Assembly: GCF_038050375.1 (NCBI RefSeq)
Contig: NZ_CP150886.1
Location: 1,963,318-2,027,317, forward strand
DNA from: Okeanomitos corallinicola TIOX110
GTDB taxonomy: Bacteria > Cyanobacteriota > Cyanobacteriia > Cyanobacteriales > Nostocaceae
Reading direction: 5' to 3'
DNA length: 64,000 nt
Of the stretch, positions 44,229-52,846 are shown piece by piece; position 1 is the stretch's first letter, and each line of letters starts with the position of its first letter. The translations under genes and the position numbers were made by a program. The notes under the pieces were generated by a model. That model was not told where the DNA came from. It made no database searches and worked only from the letters and a program-made list of their open reading frames with translations.

Positions 44229-44681
44229 ATGGCAGAAGAAACCAACCAAAAACCAGCAGAAACCGAAAAAACTGCTGCTAAACCTGCGGCCAAGAAAGAA
44301 AAACCCCCTGCTGTGGAAGATAAGCCGTTTGAAGAGTTTATGCAGCAATATTACCTACCTGCTTTACAACAGGCGATCGCACAGGAAGGACTAACAGATG
44401 TAAACCTGACTTTTGCTAAACAGAAGTATCCTCTTATTGGTTTTGACTCCACTGAAGAATGCTGGCAAATTATCGGTAGTTGGCAAAACGGACAGCGCCA
44501 ATTTAATGTTTACTTCCCTGATGCAGACATCCAAGGTCAAAAGGGATTTTCCTGTCATGAGGGTAAAAAACCCAGCACTTTGGAATCATTCCTCATTGAT
44601 GAACGCAAAATCACCCTTGATTTATTGGTCAATCGTCTACTCTACCGTTTAAACGGTCAAAAATGGCTAGGTAGAAATTAA
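44229..44681 (+). CDS. DUF2996 protein, cyanobacteria/plastid conserved
   Basis: A lysine- and alanine-rich N-terminal tail (to about residue 35) precedes a compact domain: EEFMQQYYLPALQQAIAQEG, LTFAKQKYPL, ECWQIIGSW and FSCHEGKKPSTLESFLIDER, ending RLYRLNGQKWLGRN. This is the DUF2996 pattern shared by cyanobacteria and chloroplasts. The conservation suggests a role tied to photosynthesis, but this is not shown. The tail is unlike the domain in composition and may be disordered. Confidence 0.85.
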   Translation: MAEETNQKPAETEKTAAKPAAKKEKPPAVEDKPFEEFMQQYYLPALQQAIAQEGLTDVNLTFAKQKYPLIGFDSTEECWQIIGSWQNGQRQFNVYFPDADIQGQKGFSCHEGKKPSTLESFLIDERKITLDLLVNRLLYRLNGQKWLGRN

Positions 44682-44729
44682 TCATTGGGCATAGGGCATG
44701 GGGCATTGGTACTTAGTGGTTAGTTTTTT

Positions 44730-44753
44730 CCTATTCCCTATTCCCTATTCCCT
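44730..44753. repeat. Heptamer array CCCTATT
   Basis: Three copies of CCCTATT lie in the gap between the convergent DUF2996 and TM2 genes. Confidence 0.9.
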
Positions 44754-44776
44754 TCCTTAACTGATAACTAACACAT

Positions 44777-45271
44777 TTACATTTCATGGAAATGATAGGT
44801 AACAGCCCCAGTTACAGGGTCGTTATCCATAATCACATAACCTGATTGCAGCATATCTTTTAACACCATTTCCACCTCGGCAAAACTAGCACCAGTAGCC
44901 ATCACACCTTGAGTAACTGTCAAAAAACCACCTCTACTTGCTGCTGCTTCTAACAATTTGAGCATTAATTTATGACCAGTGGGTTGGTAAACTTGGGTGT
45001 TAACAACAGGTTGATTTACTGGTAAACCTAAAGGTGATAAACCTGCCTTTAATCGCAAATTTTGCTCATATTCATCTATCATTCCTGGAATTAACAGCAA
45101 ATCTACGAACTGACCGACATAGAAGAAACCAAGGGTAAAAAACCATAATAAACCCGTCCCGATTTTGCCATTATACAAGCGATGTAAACCGCCAAAACCC
45201 AAAAAACCAGCAGCACATAAGATATAAGAAGCGATGAGACGCTCTTGATGATTATTTTTTTCTGTTTTCAT
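44777..45271 (-). CDS. TM2-domain membrane protein
   Basis: Residues 10-75 are a TM2 domain: two membrane helices (SYILCAAGFLGFGGLHRLY; GLLWFFTLGFFYVGQFVDLL) joined by a tight turn with the conserved GLHRLYNGK and DLLLIPG. The C-terminal 65 residues are soluble and helical (KLMLKLLEAAASRGGFLTVT, VEMVLKDMLQSGYV), resembling a winged-helix-like module that ends in an acidic tail. A membrane-bound regulatory role can be imagined but is not supported further. Confidence 0.82.
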   Translation of the reverse strand: MKTEKNNHQERLIASYILCAAGFLGFGGLHRLYNGKIGTGLLWFFTLGFFYVGQFVDLLLIPGMIDEYEQNLRLKAGLSPLGLPVNQPVVNTQVYQPTGHKLMLKLLEAAASRGGFLTVTQGVMATGASFAEVEMVLKDMLQSGYVIMDNDPVTGAVTYHFHEM

Positions 45272-45587
45272 AGCTTTCTGTAAACAAAGCGTTTATGCTA
45301 GTCTTTTAAAATGCAAGTAAAATTATATCTATCCTAACTCAATAATTTTAGTAGTAGATGGAATTGAGGATCTTAGGTGATTACCAATTTTCAACCCCTA
45401 ATTTCGCAATATCTAAAGATTTGTTGCAACTCTTAATGTTTTATTTCTATTTTCACCCCTAGACCTTGCTACACTGGATTTCATACAAATGTCATTATTG
45501 TCCTTAGCAGCACCTTGTGAGAGCATAAATTTAGAATTTAGCTGTCTGGTGTACTCAACATAAGAAAAACACAAGAGCAATTAACAC

Positions 45588-46664
45588 ATGGTAAATTCCC
45601 TCGAAAAACCAGGCTTTGAAGAAATGCGTCCTGGGGTGAAAGTCCCCTCTAAGGAAACCCTTTTAACACCCCGGTTTTACACAACAGATTTTGATGAAAT
45701 GGCGCGGATGGATATTTCCGTCAACGAAGACGAATTACAAGCCATCCTCGAAGAATTTCGCATTGACTACAACCGTCATCACTTTGTTCGGGATGCTGAG
45801 TTTGAACAATCCTGGGATCATATTGATGGGGAAACTCGTCAATTGTTCGTGGAATTTCTAGAACGTTCCTGTACTGCGGAATTCTCTGGATTTTTACTTT
45901 ACAAAGAACTCGGCCGTCGCTTAAAAGACAAAAGCCCTGTCTTAGCAGAATGTTTTAACTTGATGTCACGGGATGAAGCCCGTCATGCTGGTTTCTTAAA
46001 CAAAGCTATGTCAGACTTTAATCTGTCCTTGGATTTAGGGTTTTTAACTAAGAGCCGTAGTTACACATTCTTTAAACCTAAATTTATCTTCTACGCTACT
46101 TATCTTTCTGAGAAGATTGGTTACTGGCGTTATATCACCATTTATCGTCATTTAGAACAACATCCTGAAGATAGAATTTACCCAATTTTCCGCTTCTTTG
46201 AAAATTGGTGTCAGGATGAAAACCGTCATGGTGACTTCTTTGACGCAATTATGAGAGCGCAACCCCAAATGTTGAACGACTGGAGAGCGAAACTATGGAG
46301 TCGTTTCTTCCTGTTGTCAGTATTTGCTACCATGTATCTCAATGATATTCAGCGTAAAGATTTCTATGCTACTCTCGGTTTAGATGCAAGGGAATATGAC
46401 ATTCATGTCATTAAGAAAACCAACGAAACCGCAGGTCGAGTTTTCCCAGTGATGTTGGATGTTGAGAATCCAGCTTTTTATGAACGGTTGGATGTTTGCG
46501 TTAGAAATAACGAGAAATTGAGAGAGATTTCTAACTCCAATAGTCCCAAGTTCTTACAATTCTTCCAAAAATTGCCCGTTTATGTTTCTCATGGTTGGCA
46601 GTTATTGAACTTGTACCTAATGAAACCCATTGATGCGGCTGTAGCTCATGGTCAAGTTCGGTAA
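45588..46664 (+). CDS. acsF: Mg-protoporphyrin IX monomethyl ester cyclase AcsF
   Basis: AcsF is the diiron subunit of the aerobic cyclase that forms the fifth ring of chlorophyll. Diiron ligands are visible: [15 protein letters not shown] and [14 protein letters not shown], with the earlier [18 protein letters not shown]. It starts [18 protein letters not shown] and has 358 residues, the normal length. Many cyanobacteria hold two isoforms (ChlAI, ChlAII) for high and low oxygen; I cannot tell which this is. The 316-base gap before it contains no recognised gene. A clear intrinsic terminator follows. Confidence 0.95.
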   Translation: MVNSLEKPGFEEMRPGVKVPSKETLLTPRFYTTDFDEMARMDISVNEDELQAILEEFRIDYNRHHFVRDAEFEQSWDHIDGETRQLFVEFLERSCTAEFSGFLLYKELGRRLKDKSPVLAECFNLMSRDEARHAGFLNKAMSDFNLSLDLGFLTKSRSYTFFKPKFIFYATYLSEKIGYWRYITIYRHLEQHPEDRIYPIFRFFENWCQDENRHGDFFDAIMRAQPQMLNDWRAKLWSRFFLLSVFATMYLNDIQRKDFYATLGLDAREYDIHVIKKTNETAGRVFPVMLDVENPAFYERLDVCVRNNEKLREISNSNSPKFLQFFQKLPVYVSHGWQLLNLYLMKPIDAAVAHGQVR

Positions 46665-46701
46665 TTTAATTAATTGAGTTTAACTTTGTTAAAAAATACA
46701 G

Positions 46702-46733
46702 GTGGTTCTGAGAGTATCAGAGCCACTTTTTTT
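46702..46733 (+). terminator. Intrinsic terminator of acsF
   Basis: GTGGTTCTGA (46702-46711) and TCAGAGCCAC (46717-46726) form a 10-base-pair stem with one G-U pair and a 5-base loop; seven T's follow. Confidence 0.92.
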
Positions 46734-46753
46734 AGTTAAGACATCAAAATATT

Positions 46754-47095
46754 CTAAATAGGTAAACGTCCGGTGATGAACATTTTATAACCTCCTGACA
46801 TGAGGATTAATGATAGGAAAAATTGCCATAAACTCGTAGGATTGAGGATAGCGCGACTACTCATAAATACGAGGATAATTCCCATAACTACGGGTATCCA
46901 TCCCAATTCTTTCATCCCTCTGGGGAAGAAAATTAGTATCATTACTCCTATGCTGAGTGCAAGGATAGATGTATCTGCGGCTATTCCGCGCCACCAGTAG
47001 GGATAAACGTTAGTAGTGAAAATAATATTTTGTCCTACAAAGTAGATACCTAATATCAGCAAACCGAAGCCAAGTATTCTCAGTAAAAAGCCCAT
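46754..47095 (-). CDS. Small four-span membrane protein, uncharacterised
   Basis: The 113-residue protein is mostly hydrophobic, with four probable helices: GFLLRILGFGLLILGIYFV, then ADTSILALSIGVMILIFF, WIPVVMGIILVFMSS and FFLSLILMSGGYKMFI. No charged or catalytic motif stands out, and I do not recognise the family. It is convergent with acsF across its terminator. Confidence 0.7.
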   Translation of the reverse strand: MGFLLRILGFGLLILGIYFVGQNIIFTTNVYPYWWRGIAADTSILALSIGVMILIFFPRGMKELGWIPVVMGIILVFMSSRAILNPTSLWQFFLSLILMSGGYKMFITGRLPI

Positions 47096-47164
47096 GATTA
47101 TTTGAGTTTACAAGTTTGGTTATAATTTAGCACATACTTACTTATAGTAGAAGTATTTTTTGTC

Positions 47165-47195
47165 AGAAGTAGCTTACGCCACGCTGCGCGAACAG
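47165..47195. repeat. Palindromic fragment TTACGCCACGCTGCGCGAA
   Basis: This is a relative of the CTACGCCACGCTCCGC fragment at 22059-22075. It marks the left side of the 47-51 kb accessory block. Confidence 0.6.
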
Positions 47196-47319
47196 GATGT
47201 ACCGGATGGGGATTTTATGGATAACTATGTAAAGATGTAAAATGTAAAAAAATAGCAAAATAGATGCAAATTAGTAAGCGAATTCAATAAATGTAGATGC
47301 TTTACATGAATTAAGAACT

Positions 47320-48417
47320 ATGACCGAACTAACCAGTATAAAACAGCTATCAAGGATTGTTTTAAAAGGTTTCAAATCTATTGCAGAATGTGACCTTCAT
47401 CTTTCTCAACTTAATATACTCATTGGTTGTAATGGTGCAGGGAAATCCAATTTTATTGGCTTTTTTCGTATGGTTCAAGAAATACTTGATAGACATTTAC
47501 AAATTTTTGTTAGTCGTCAAGGTGGACCAGATTCAATTTTACATTTTGGTCGAAAAACAACTGAACAATTAGAGATTAAACTCTACTTTAACGATAATAC
47601 TACATATTTTGCGACCCTTGAACCAACTCAAGATAACCGTATGATGTTTTCTAAAGAGTCTTTGGGATTGGTTGATGATAGTGAGTGGGAAATAGGTAGT
47701 GGACATTTTGAAACTCACGCTTATACAGGGACTGAGAGAAAAATTGATGAATATGTATTATTTGCTATGCTACCTTGGAGGGTTTATCATTTTCATGATA
47801 CCAGTGACAGTGCTTATGTAAAACAACCTACTCCTATTAATGATAATATTTACCTGCGTCCAGATGCTCGTAATTTAGCGGCTTTTTTGTATTTATTAAA
47901 AAACAATTATTCTCAATCTTATCAACAAATTGTCAAAACAATCCGGCTTGTTGCACCTTTTTTTGATGATTTCTTATTGCGTCCTTCTCCACACAATCAG
48001 GATGTAATAGAGTTAGAATGGTTTGAACAAGGTCAGGATATTCCTTTTAAAGCTCATCTGCTGTCTGATGGAACACTGCGTTTTATATGTTTAGCAACGG
48101 TATTTTTACAACCTGCAATTTTACAACCAGAAACTATTTTAGTTGATGAACCAGAATTAGGTCTTCATCCTTATGCAATTACTATTTTAGCATCTTTAAT
48201 ACGTGCTGCTTCTAGAGAAAAACAAGTAATTGTTTCAACTCAATCTGTGGAATTATTGAATGAATTTACAGCAAATGATGTGATTGTTGTAGATAGAAAA
48301 GATGGTAAATCATTACTGCGTAGATTAAATGAGGATGATTTACAAGAGTGGTTAGAAGATTATACTTTAGGAGAGTTATGGAAAAAGAATATTATTGGAG
48401 GTAGACCTTCAAAATGA
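47320..48417 (+). CDS. AAA ATPase of the RecF/OLD-like SMC class
   Basis: This ATPase has Walker A IGCNGAGKSNF (35-45), an ABC/SMC-like signature region near LSDGTLRFICLATVFL, Walker B ILVDEPELGLHP (near 284), and a histidine-switch-like segment VIVSTQSVELLNEF. It belongs with the AAA_21/AAA_15 predicted ATPases related to RecF and OLD proteins. The stop overlaps the start of the DUF4276 gene by four bases (ATGA), so they are translationally coupled. Such pairs often lie in bacterial defence islands, where ATPase and nuclease-like partner act together. A defence role is inference. Confidence 0.85.
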   Translation: MTELTSIKQLSRIVLKGFKSIAECDLHLSQLNILIGCNGAGKSNFIGFFRMVQEILDRHLQIFVSRQGGPDSILHFGRKTTEQLEIKLYFNDNTTYFATLEPTQDNRMMFSKESLGLVDDSEWEIGSGHFETHAYTGTERKIDEYVLFAMLPWRVYHFHDTSDSAYVKQPTPINDNIYLRPDARNLAAFLYLLKNNYSQSYQQIVKTIRLVAPFFDDFLLRPSPHNQDVIELEWFEQGQDIPFKAHLLSDGTLRFICLATVFLQPAILQPETILVDEPELGLHPYAITILASLIRAASREKQVIVSTQSVELLNEFTANDVIVVDRKDGKSLLRRLNEDDLQEWLEDYTLGELWKKNIIGGRPSK

Positions 48418-49037
48418 TTCGAGTACAGATTTTTGTGGAAGGACAAACGGAAGAAACTTTTGTTAGAGAATTGCTTTACAATCATTTTCTACAACAAAAC
48501 ATATATGTTAATCCTATACTTCTGGGTGGTGCGGTAACTTATGGAAAAATTAGAAAAGAATTATCTCGTAAATGTTCTGAAGATAGCACTGCTTTTGTAA
48601 CTACGATGTTAGATTTGTATGGATTACCAAAAGATTTTCCAGGTAAAAGTTCTATTCCTAGTACCAATAATCCTTTTGAAAAAGCTGAATATCTAGAAAA
48701 ACAAATGGGTGTAGATATTGGAACGCAAAATTTTATTCCTAATTTATTGGTGCATGAGTTTGAGGGACTTCTTTATAGTAATCCCCAAGCTTTTTTAGGA
48801 TGGTTTGATCAAAGTGTAGTAGAAATTTTAGAAAGTGAACGTAAATTATTTCCTTCACCTGAACATATTAATGATAGTCCGATAACAGCACCTTCTAAAC
48901 GTATTCTTCGATGTTGTCCTGGATATGATAAACCTTTACATGGTTCTTTAATTGCTATGGATATTGGTTTGGATACAATACGTAATCAGTGTCAGCATTT
49001 CGATAAATGGTTGACGAAACTGGAGAATATTAAGTAG
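48414..49037 (+). CDS. DUF4276 protein, Toprim-like partner of AAA ATPase
   Basis: The 207-residue protein opens VQIFVEGQTEETFVRELLY, where Glu9 lies in the Toprim-like VEGxTE motif, and later has TTMLDLYGLPKDFPG with the conserved Asp. HEFEGLLYSNPQAF is another family mark. Toprim folds use these acidic residues to bind metal for nucleic-acid cleavage, as in OLD nucleases. Thus the pair may be a split OLD-like ATPase-nuclease. Nuclease activity is not shown by sequence alone. Confidence 0.82.
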   Translation: MIRVQIFVEGQTEETFVRELLYNHFLQQNIYVNPILLGGAVTYGKIRKELSRKCSEDSTAFVTTMLDLYGLPKDFPGKSSIPSTNNPFEKAEYLEKQMGVDIGTQNFIPNLLVHEFEGLLYSNPQAFLGWFDQSVVEILESERKLFPSPEHINDSPITAPSKRILRCCPGYDKPLHGSLIAMDIGLDTIRNQCQHFDKWLTKLENIK

Positions 49038-49046
49038 TTAAATATT

Positions 49047-49072
49047 TTGTCTGAATCAGGATGTCCAGGATA
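49047..49072. repeat. Direct repeat TTGTCTGAATCAGGATGTCCAGGAT, left copy
   Basis: A 25-base segment repeated at 49319-49343, flanking the HicB-like gene. Sequences of this type recur widely in cyanobacterial intergenic regions. Confidence 0.9.
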
Positions 49073-49134
49073 GGTATTTGATGAATATATATGATATAAT
49101 AGTAAATTATTAATTATTCTGTTAGACGTAACTT

Positions 49135-49311
49135 ATGTCCTATAAAGTCAGTATTGTTATTGAAAAGGATGAAGATGGATATTATGCTTATTGTCCTGAA
49201 CTTCCTGGTTGTCAATCTGAAGGTGATTCATTAGAAGCAGTACAAGCAAATATTAAGGAAGCGGTGGAATTATATATAGAAACATTATCAGAATTTTCAA
49301 ACATATTTTAA
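49135..49311 (+). CDS. HicB-family antitoxin-like protein, orphan
   Basis: This 58-residue protein, SYKVSIVIEKDEDGYYAYCP, ELPGCQSEGDSLEAVQANIK, has the HicB partial-RNase-H fold without a C-terminal DNA-binding domain. HicB normally blocks the HicA mRNA interferase, but no HicA frame (about 60 residues with the G-SH-motif) is found on either side. The gene is too short for common gene thresholds. It may be a remnant or a free-standing antitoxin acting on a distant HicA. Confidence 0.8.
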   Translation: MSYKVSIVIEKDEDGYYAYCPELPGCQSEGDSLEAVQANIKEAVELYIETLSEFSNIF

Positions 49312-49318
49312 ATATATT

Positions 49319-49343
49319 TTTGTCTGAATCAGGATGTCCAGGA
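49319..49343. repeat. Direct repeat, right copy
   Basis: TTGTCTGAATCAGGATGTCCAGGAT identical to the left copy; a further diverged unit (TTTTAGGATTTTCAGGAT) follows it. Confidence 0.9.
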
Positions 49344-49552
49344 TTTTAGGATTTTCAGGATGGTAATTTTTAATAGTTTCAGGAAGGTTAGGGCATAATA
49401 GTAAAAATAGTGACAGTGTTTCCGTTTTAGTTCTTGCAAGGCTGAATGTTAAATAATTTTCATGAGGTGTGTATCTGGAATACCCATTTTTGATACACTT
49501 GATATACAAAATGGTATTAAATAAACTTCATAACAGTTGATGGAGATTTGAC

Positions 49553-50326
49553 TTGACCGAATACAGAATTAAACTACAAGCAAACGAGATTAAGCCCAGG
49601 TTGCAACTGCTAAAAAAGAAAGCTTTATTAATAGAACCTAAGTTGGCAGCTAGGATTAATGAAATGGGAACTACATTGTCTAAATATAAAAATGAACTTC
49701 TTGATAAAAAACGGTTTTTAATAGGTTTTCTCAATGAATTTTATTACGATATTCAAACTTATATATATGACATCAAACCGATTTTAAATTTACCTCAAGG
49801 AGAAATAGAAAAATTTTGCCAACAAAAGAATCTGTCTGTAACTGAGTATTACTGGTATAGCGTTATATTGCCTAATTGGTTGAGTCAAGAAGATCCAAAA
49901 TTTTCTTACTGGATTGAAAAACTTATACAAGAAGAGTATAGTGGTAGTGATGAAGATTTAATTATTGCTATAACTAAAACAATTAATTCTAGGACTGACG
50001 GAAGTGCTTCAAATCGTTATATTCTAGATTTATCTATGGCTACAGATTTACTTGTTAGTCATGTTCCTAGTACACTTGAGCCTGTGTTTGTTCAGCTTAC
50101 AGGTATGTCTAACTTGCGGGATGAACAACTTAACCCTGATTTTCTGAATAAGCAGCAGCGATGGAATAACACTCTATCATGTTGGGGTATTAAACGGGCT
50201 TTATTGGTTACTCATGATGCTCAAGTGAACAGTGCAAACAATCTACTCAAGTTAGCTGATGTTATGCTAAAAGAGAGTAGCGATCGCCCGAATAATTTTA
50301 TTGCTGTTATACCCTTTCCTGGATAG
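49553..50326 (+). CDS. Uncharacterised protein, first gene of a two-gene operon
   Basis: The start is TTG at 49553; GGAG lies 7 bases upstream and the frame is closed just above it by TGA, so no ATG start is possible except much later. The 257-residue product has a helical N-terminal half and a mixed C-terminal half. The C-terminal part includes ILDLSMATDLLVSHVPSTLE, PVFVQLTGMSN, then CWGIKRALLVTHD. This order (acidic residue, then a strand with polar residues) is loosely reminiscent of PD-(D/E)xK nuclease folds, but the usual E-x-K is V-Q-L-T, so this is weak. I do not recognise the family. Confidence 0.6.
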   Translation: MTEYRIKLQANEIKPRLQLLKKKALLIEPKLAARINEMGTTLSKYKNELLDKKRFLIGFLNEFYYDIQTYIYDIKPILNLPQGEIEKFCQQKNLSVTEYYWYSVILPNWLSQEDPKFSYWIEKLIQEEYSGSDEDLIIAITKTINSRTDGSASNRYILDLSMATDLLVSHVPSTLEPVFVQLTGMSNLRDEQLNPDFLNKQQRWNNTLSCWGIKRALLVTHDAQVNSANNLLKLADVMLKESSDRPNNFIAVIPFPG

Positions 50327-50330
50327 TATT

Positions 50331-51155
50331 ATGACTAAGAATGTAAGTATTTATAATCAGTCAACTTCCGAGGTAGATTGGAAATATCTGGAAGCATCCC
50401 AACAGTTGCAGCTAGATAAGCAAAATTATGGTGCTGATTATATTCATCTTTATGTTGATGATATAGAAGGTGATTGGCTGGAAAATTGGGATTGGGAAGA
50501 TGATTTACAAGATTATATTGATGCTTTTTATCATCATTGTGAACAGGGAAATTATCAATTTGCTTTGGATACTTTAAATGCTTGTGATGATTTATTGAAT
50601 CAACCAGAAAATTATGAAAAGGGTTTAGAGGTTTATGGTTATTTGGTTGAAAGGTTAGAGTTAGAATGTTCAAGACAGACTGATATAAATAATCAAGAAA
50701 TTTTGAACGAAGCAAGACAGCGTATTTTTATATTACAAAATAATGGGCAAGGGGAAAATATGCAAGAAGAAAAAATGATGAATATTATAGTTACAGAAGG
50801 ATCTCGTTTAGGATACATGAAAAAATTACTAGAGAAAGTGCATAATGGTGTAATTAGAAAAACTTGGAAATTTGAATGTTGTACTCGTGACGATGAAACA
50901 CAAACTTCTTATAGTAAACAAGCACGTGCAACAAGCGGAAATTTTATAGTAGATTTTGGATTTTGGTATGATATTGAATTAGGTGGTTATTTTATAAGTA
51001 AAACAGATGGATCTGAACAAGATAATATTAATGAAGATTTCTATTCATCAACCTTTTCTAATCAAGAACTTGATTTAATAATAGAATACTTGAATAAAAT
51101 TGAAGGAGCAAATTGGCAAGCTAAATCAATGGATTTAGATGCGTTACCAGAATAA
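50331..51155 (+). CDS. Uncharacterised acidic protein, second gene of the operon
   Basis: Its ATG lies four bases after the stop of the first gene, so co-translation is likely. The 274-residue protein is acidic. The N-terminal half is rich in Asp, Glu and Trp (DWLENWDWEDDLQDYIDAFY) and then helical with TPR-like spacing (GNYQFALDTLNACDDLLNQP; EKGLEVYGYLVERLELECS). The C-terminal half (about 160-265) is a mixed alpha-beta domain beginning NIIVTEGSRLGYMKKLLEKV and ending FSNQELDLIIEYLNKIEGAN. No catalytic motif is evident. I do not recognise it. Confidence 0.6.
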   Translation: MTKNVSIYNQSTSEVDWKYLEASQQLQLDKQNYGADYIHLYVDDIEGDWLENWDWEDDLQDYIDAFYHHCEQGNYQFALDTLNACDDLLNQPENYEKGLEVYGYLVERLELECSRQTDINNQEILNEARQRIFILQNNGQGENMQEEKMMNIIVTEGSRLGYMKKLLEKVHNGVIRKTWKFECCTRDDETQTSYSKQARATSGNFIVDFGFWYDIELGGYFISKTDGSEQDNINEDFYSSTFSNQELDLIIEYLNKIEGANWQAKSMDLDALPE

Positions 51156-51265
51156 ATAAAAGTTTACATTACTCCCTCACCACCATAAGAATACTGATTG
51201 AATGAACCACGAAGACACGAAGAACAAGAAGCAAGAAGAGTAATCTTAGGATGGTAAGATAATAG

Positions 51266-51400
51266 TTAGTTAGGTAGCCAAGTTAAATCAACCCTGTCAT
51301 CAATGTTTTTTAAAGCTAATAAAACCATATTTAAAGATTCATATCCACTATTTGCATCCTCAAATGTTATGTAATTTGTATCTAGGAGATCATCACACAT
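51266..51400 (-). pseudogene. Fragment of an unidentified small gene
   Basis: A frame reading MCDDLLDTNYITFEDANSGY, then ESLNMVLLALKNIDDRVDLT and WLPN, ends at TAA near 51266. The composition looks coding, but there is no ribosome site at the ATG (51400) and the reading upstream (KIFIFKFLGFS...) is low-complexity. It is probably the tail of a lost gene; otherwise the 395-base gap before aroC shows only a partial dispersed repeat (GAACCACGAAGACACGAAG near 51204). Confidence 0.35.
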
Positions 51401-51550
51401 AATACTGATGATAAAATAAAAAAAGCGTATATTCACTGAAAACCCTAAAAATTTAAAAATAAAAATATTTATACTCCATAACCAACAGAATGCTTTAAAA
51501 TCCCCAACTCCATGTAAAATACATAATTCAGACTGTATTTCCTCAACAAC

Positions 51551-52639
51551 ATGGGTAGCACATTTGGTCATCTTTTCCGAATTACAACATTTGGCGAATC
51601 TCACGGCGGCGGTGTGGGTGTTATCATTGATGGTTGTCCCCCACGACTGGAAATTTCCCCCGCAGAAATTCAATTTGAACTAGACAGAAGACGGCCAGGA
51701 CAAAGTAAAATCACAACACCCCGCAAAGAAGCGGACACCTGTGAGATATTATCAGGGACATTTGAAGGTAAAACCCTGGGAACACCTATTTCTATCCTAG
51801 TCAGAAATAAAGATACCCGTTCCCAAGATTACGATGAGATGGCGCAAAAATACCGTCCTTCTCACGCAGATGCTACCTATGATGCAAAATATGGGTTTAG
51901 AAATTGGCAAGGTGGTGGCAGATCGTCAGCCCGTGAGACAATAGGTAGAGTAGCAGCAGGTGCGATCGCCAAAAAAATTCTCCGTCAAGTTGCAAATGTA
52001 GAAGTTATCGCCTATGTTAAACGCATCAAAGACCTAGAAGGAAAAGTTGATACAAACACCGTCACTTTGGAAGATGTAGAAAGTAATATCGTCCGTTGTC
52101 CAGATGGCGAAATTGCTAACCAAATGATAGAACTAATAGAAAAAACTGGTAGAGATGGTAACTCTATTGGTGGTGTAGTTGAATGTGTAGTCAGAAACGT
52201 TCCCAAAGGTTTAGGAGAACCAGTTTTTGATAAATTAGAAGCAGACTTAGCAAAAGCGGTCATGTCACTTCCTGCAAGTAAAGGTTTTGAAATAGGTTCA
52301 GGTTTTGACGGAACTTTGTTAACAGGTTTTGAACATAACGACGAATTTTATATTGATGAAAGTGGTGAAATTAGAACAATAACCAACCGTTCTGGTGGTA
52401 TTCAAGGGGGAATTTCTAACGGTGAAAATATCATTATCAGAGTTGCTTTCAAACCAACTGCAACTATTAGAAAAGAACAAAAAACCGTAACTAAGGAAGG
52501 AGAAGAAACAGTTTTAGCTGGAAAGGGAAGACATGATCCTTGTGTTTTACCTCGTGCTGTTCCTATGGTTGATGCAATGGTGGCTTTGGTTTTATGCGAT
52601 CATCTTTTAAGACATCATGGACAGTGTAAATTATTTTAG
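51551..52639 (+). CDS. aroC: Chorismate synthase
   Basis: AroC makes chorismate from EPSP with reduced FMN, the last shared step to aromatic amino acids, folate and quinones. Signatures: [17 protein letters not shown] near the N-terminus, [29 protein letters not shown] (split here across residues 100-128), and [20 protein letters not shown] at the C-terminus. The length of 362 is normal. The gene starts at an ATG without a strong Shine-Dalgarno. Confidence 0.95.
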   Translation: MGSTFGHLFRITTFGESHGGGVGVIIDGCPPRLEISPAEIQFELDRRRPGQSKITTPRKEADTCEILSGTFEGKTLGTPISILVRNKDTRSQDYDEMAQKYRPSHADATYDAKYGFRNWQGGGRSSARETIGRVAAGAIAKKILRQVANVEVIAYVKRIKDLEGKVDTNTVTLEDVESNIVRCPDGEIANQMIELIEKTGRDGNSIGGVVECVVRNVPKGLGEPVFDKLEADLAKAVMSLPASKGFEIGSGFDGTLLTGFEHNDEFYIDESGEIRTITNRSGGIQGGISNGENIIIRVAFKPTATIRKEQKTVTKEGEETVLAGKGRHDPCVLPRAVPMVDAMVALVLCDHLLRHHGQCKLF

Positions 52640-52742
52640 AGATTTGGAAATTCGGAACTTACAAAATAACTGAAAATCTCTATAATACTTTCTTATCTTC
52701 GTGTTCTTCGCTCCTTCGTGGTTCATTTTTAAGAAATAGAAG

Positions 52743-52775
52743 AAAACGAACCGCAGAGGCGCAGAGAACGCAGAG
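52743..52775. repeat. Dispersed repeat AACGAACCGCAGAGGCGCAGAGAACGCAGAG
   Basis: A further copy of the element of 29088 and 31498, between aroC and the S66 peptidase gene; a preceding 'ttcgctccttcgtggttcattttt' is a diverged inverted partner. Confidence 0.8.
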
Positions 52776-52846
52776 AGAAGAGGAAATAGAAAGTTTGTTA
52801 ATTATTGATTTATCGTTTTTTAAATAATCTAAAATATGGTTATTTT

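Noticed and set aside
49553-50326. Firm call as PD-(D/E)xK nuclease
   Set aside because: The E-x-K motif is not present (V-Q-L-T instead); left as unknown.
51266-51673. 135-codon minus-strand frame overlapping the aroC start
   Set aside because: The N-terminal part is antisense to conserved aroC codons; only the last 44 codons look coding, and these are listed as a fragment.
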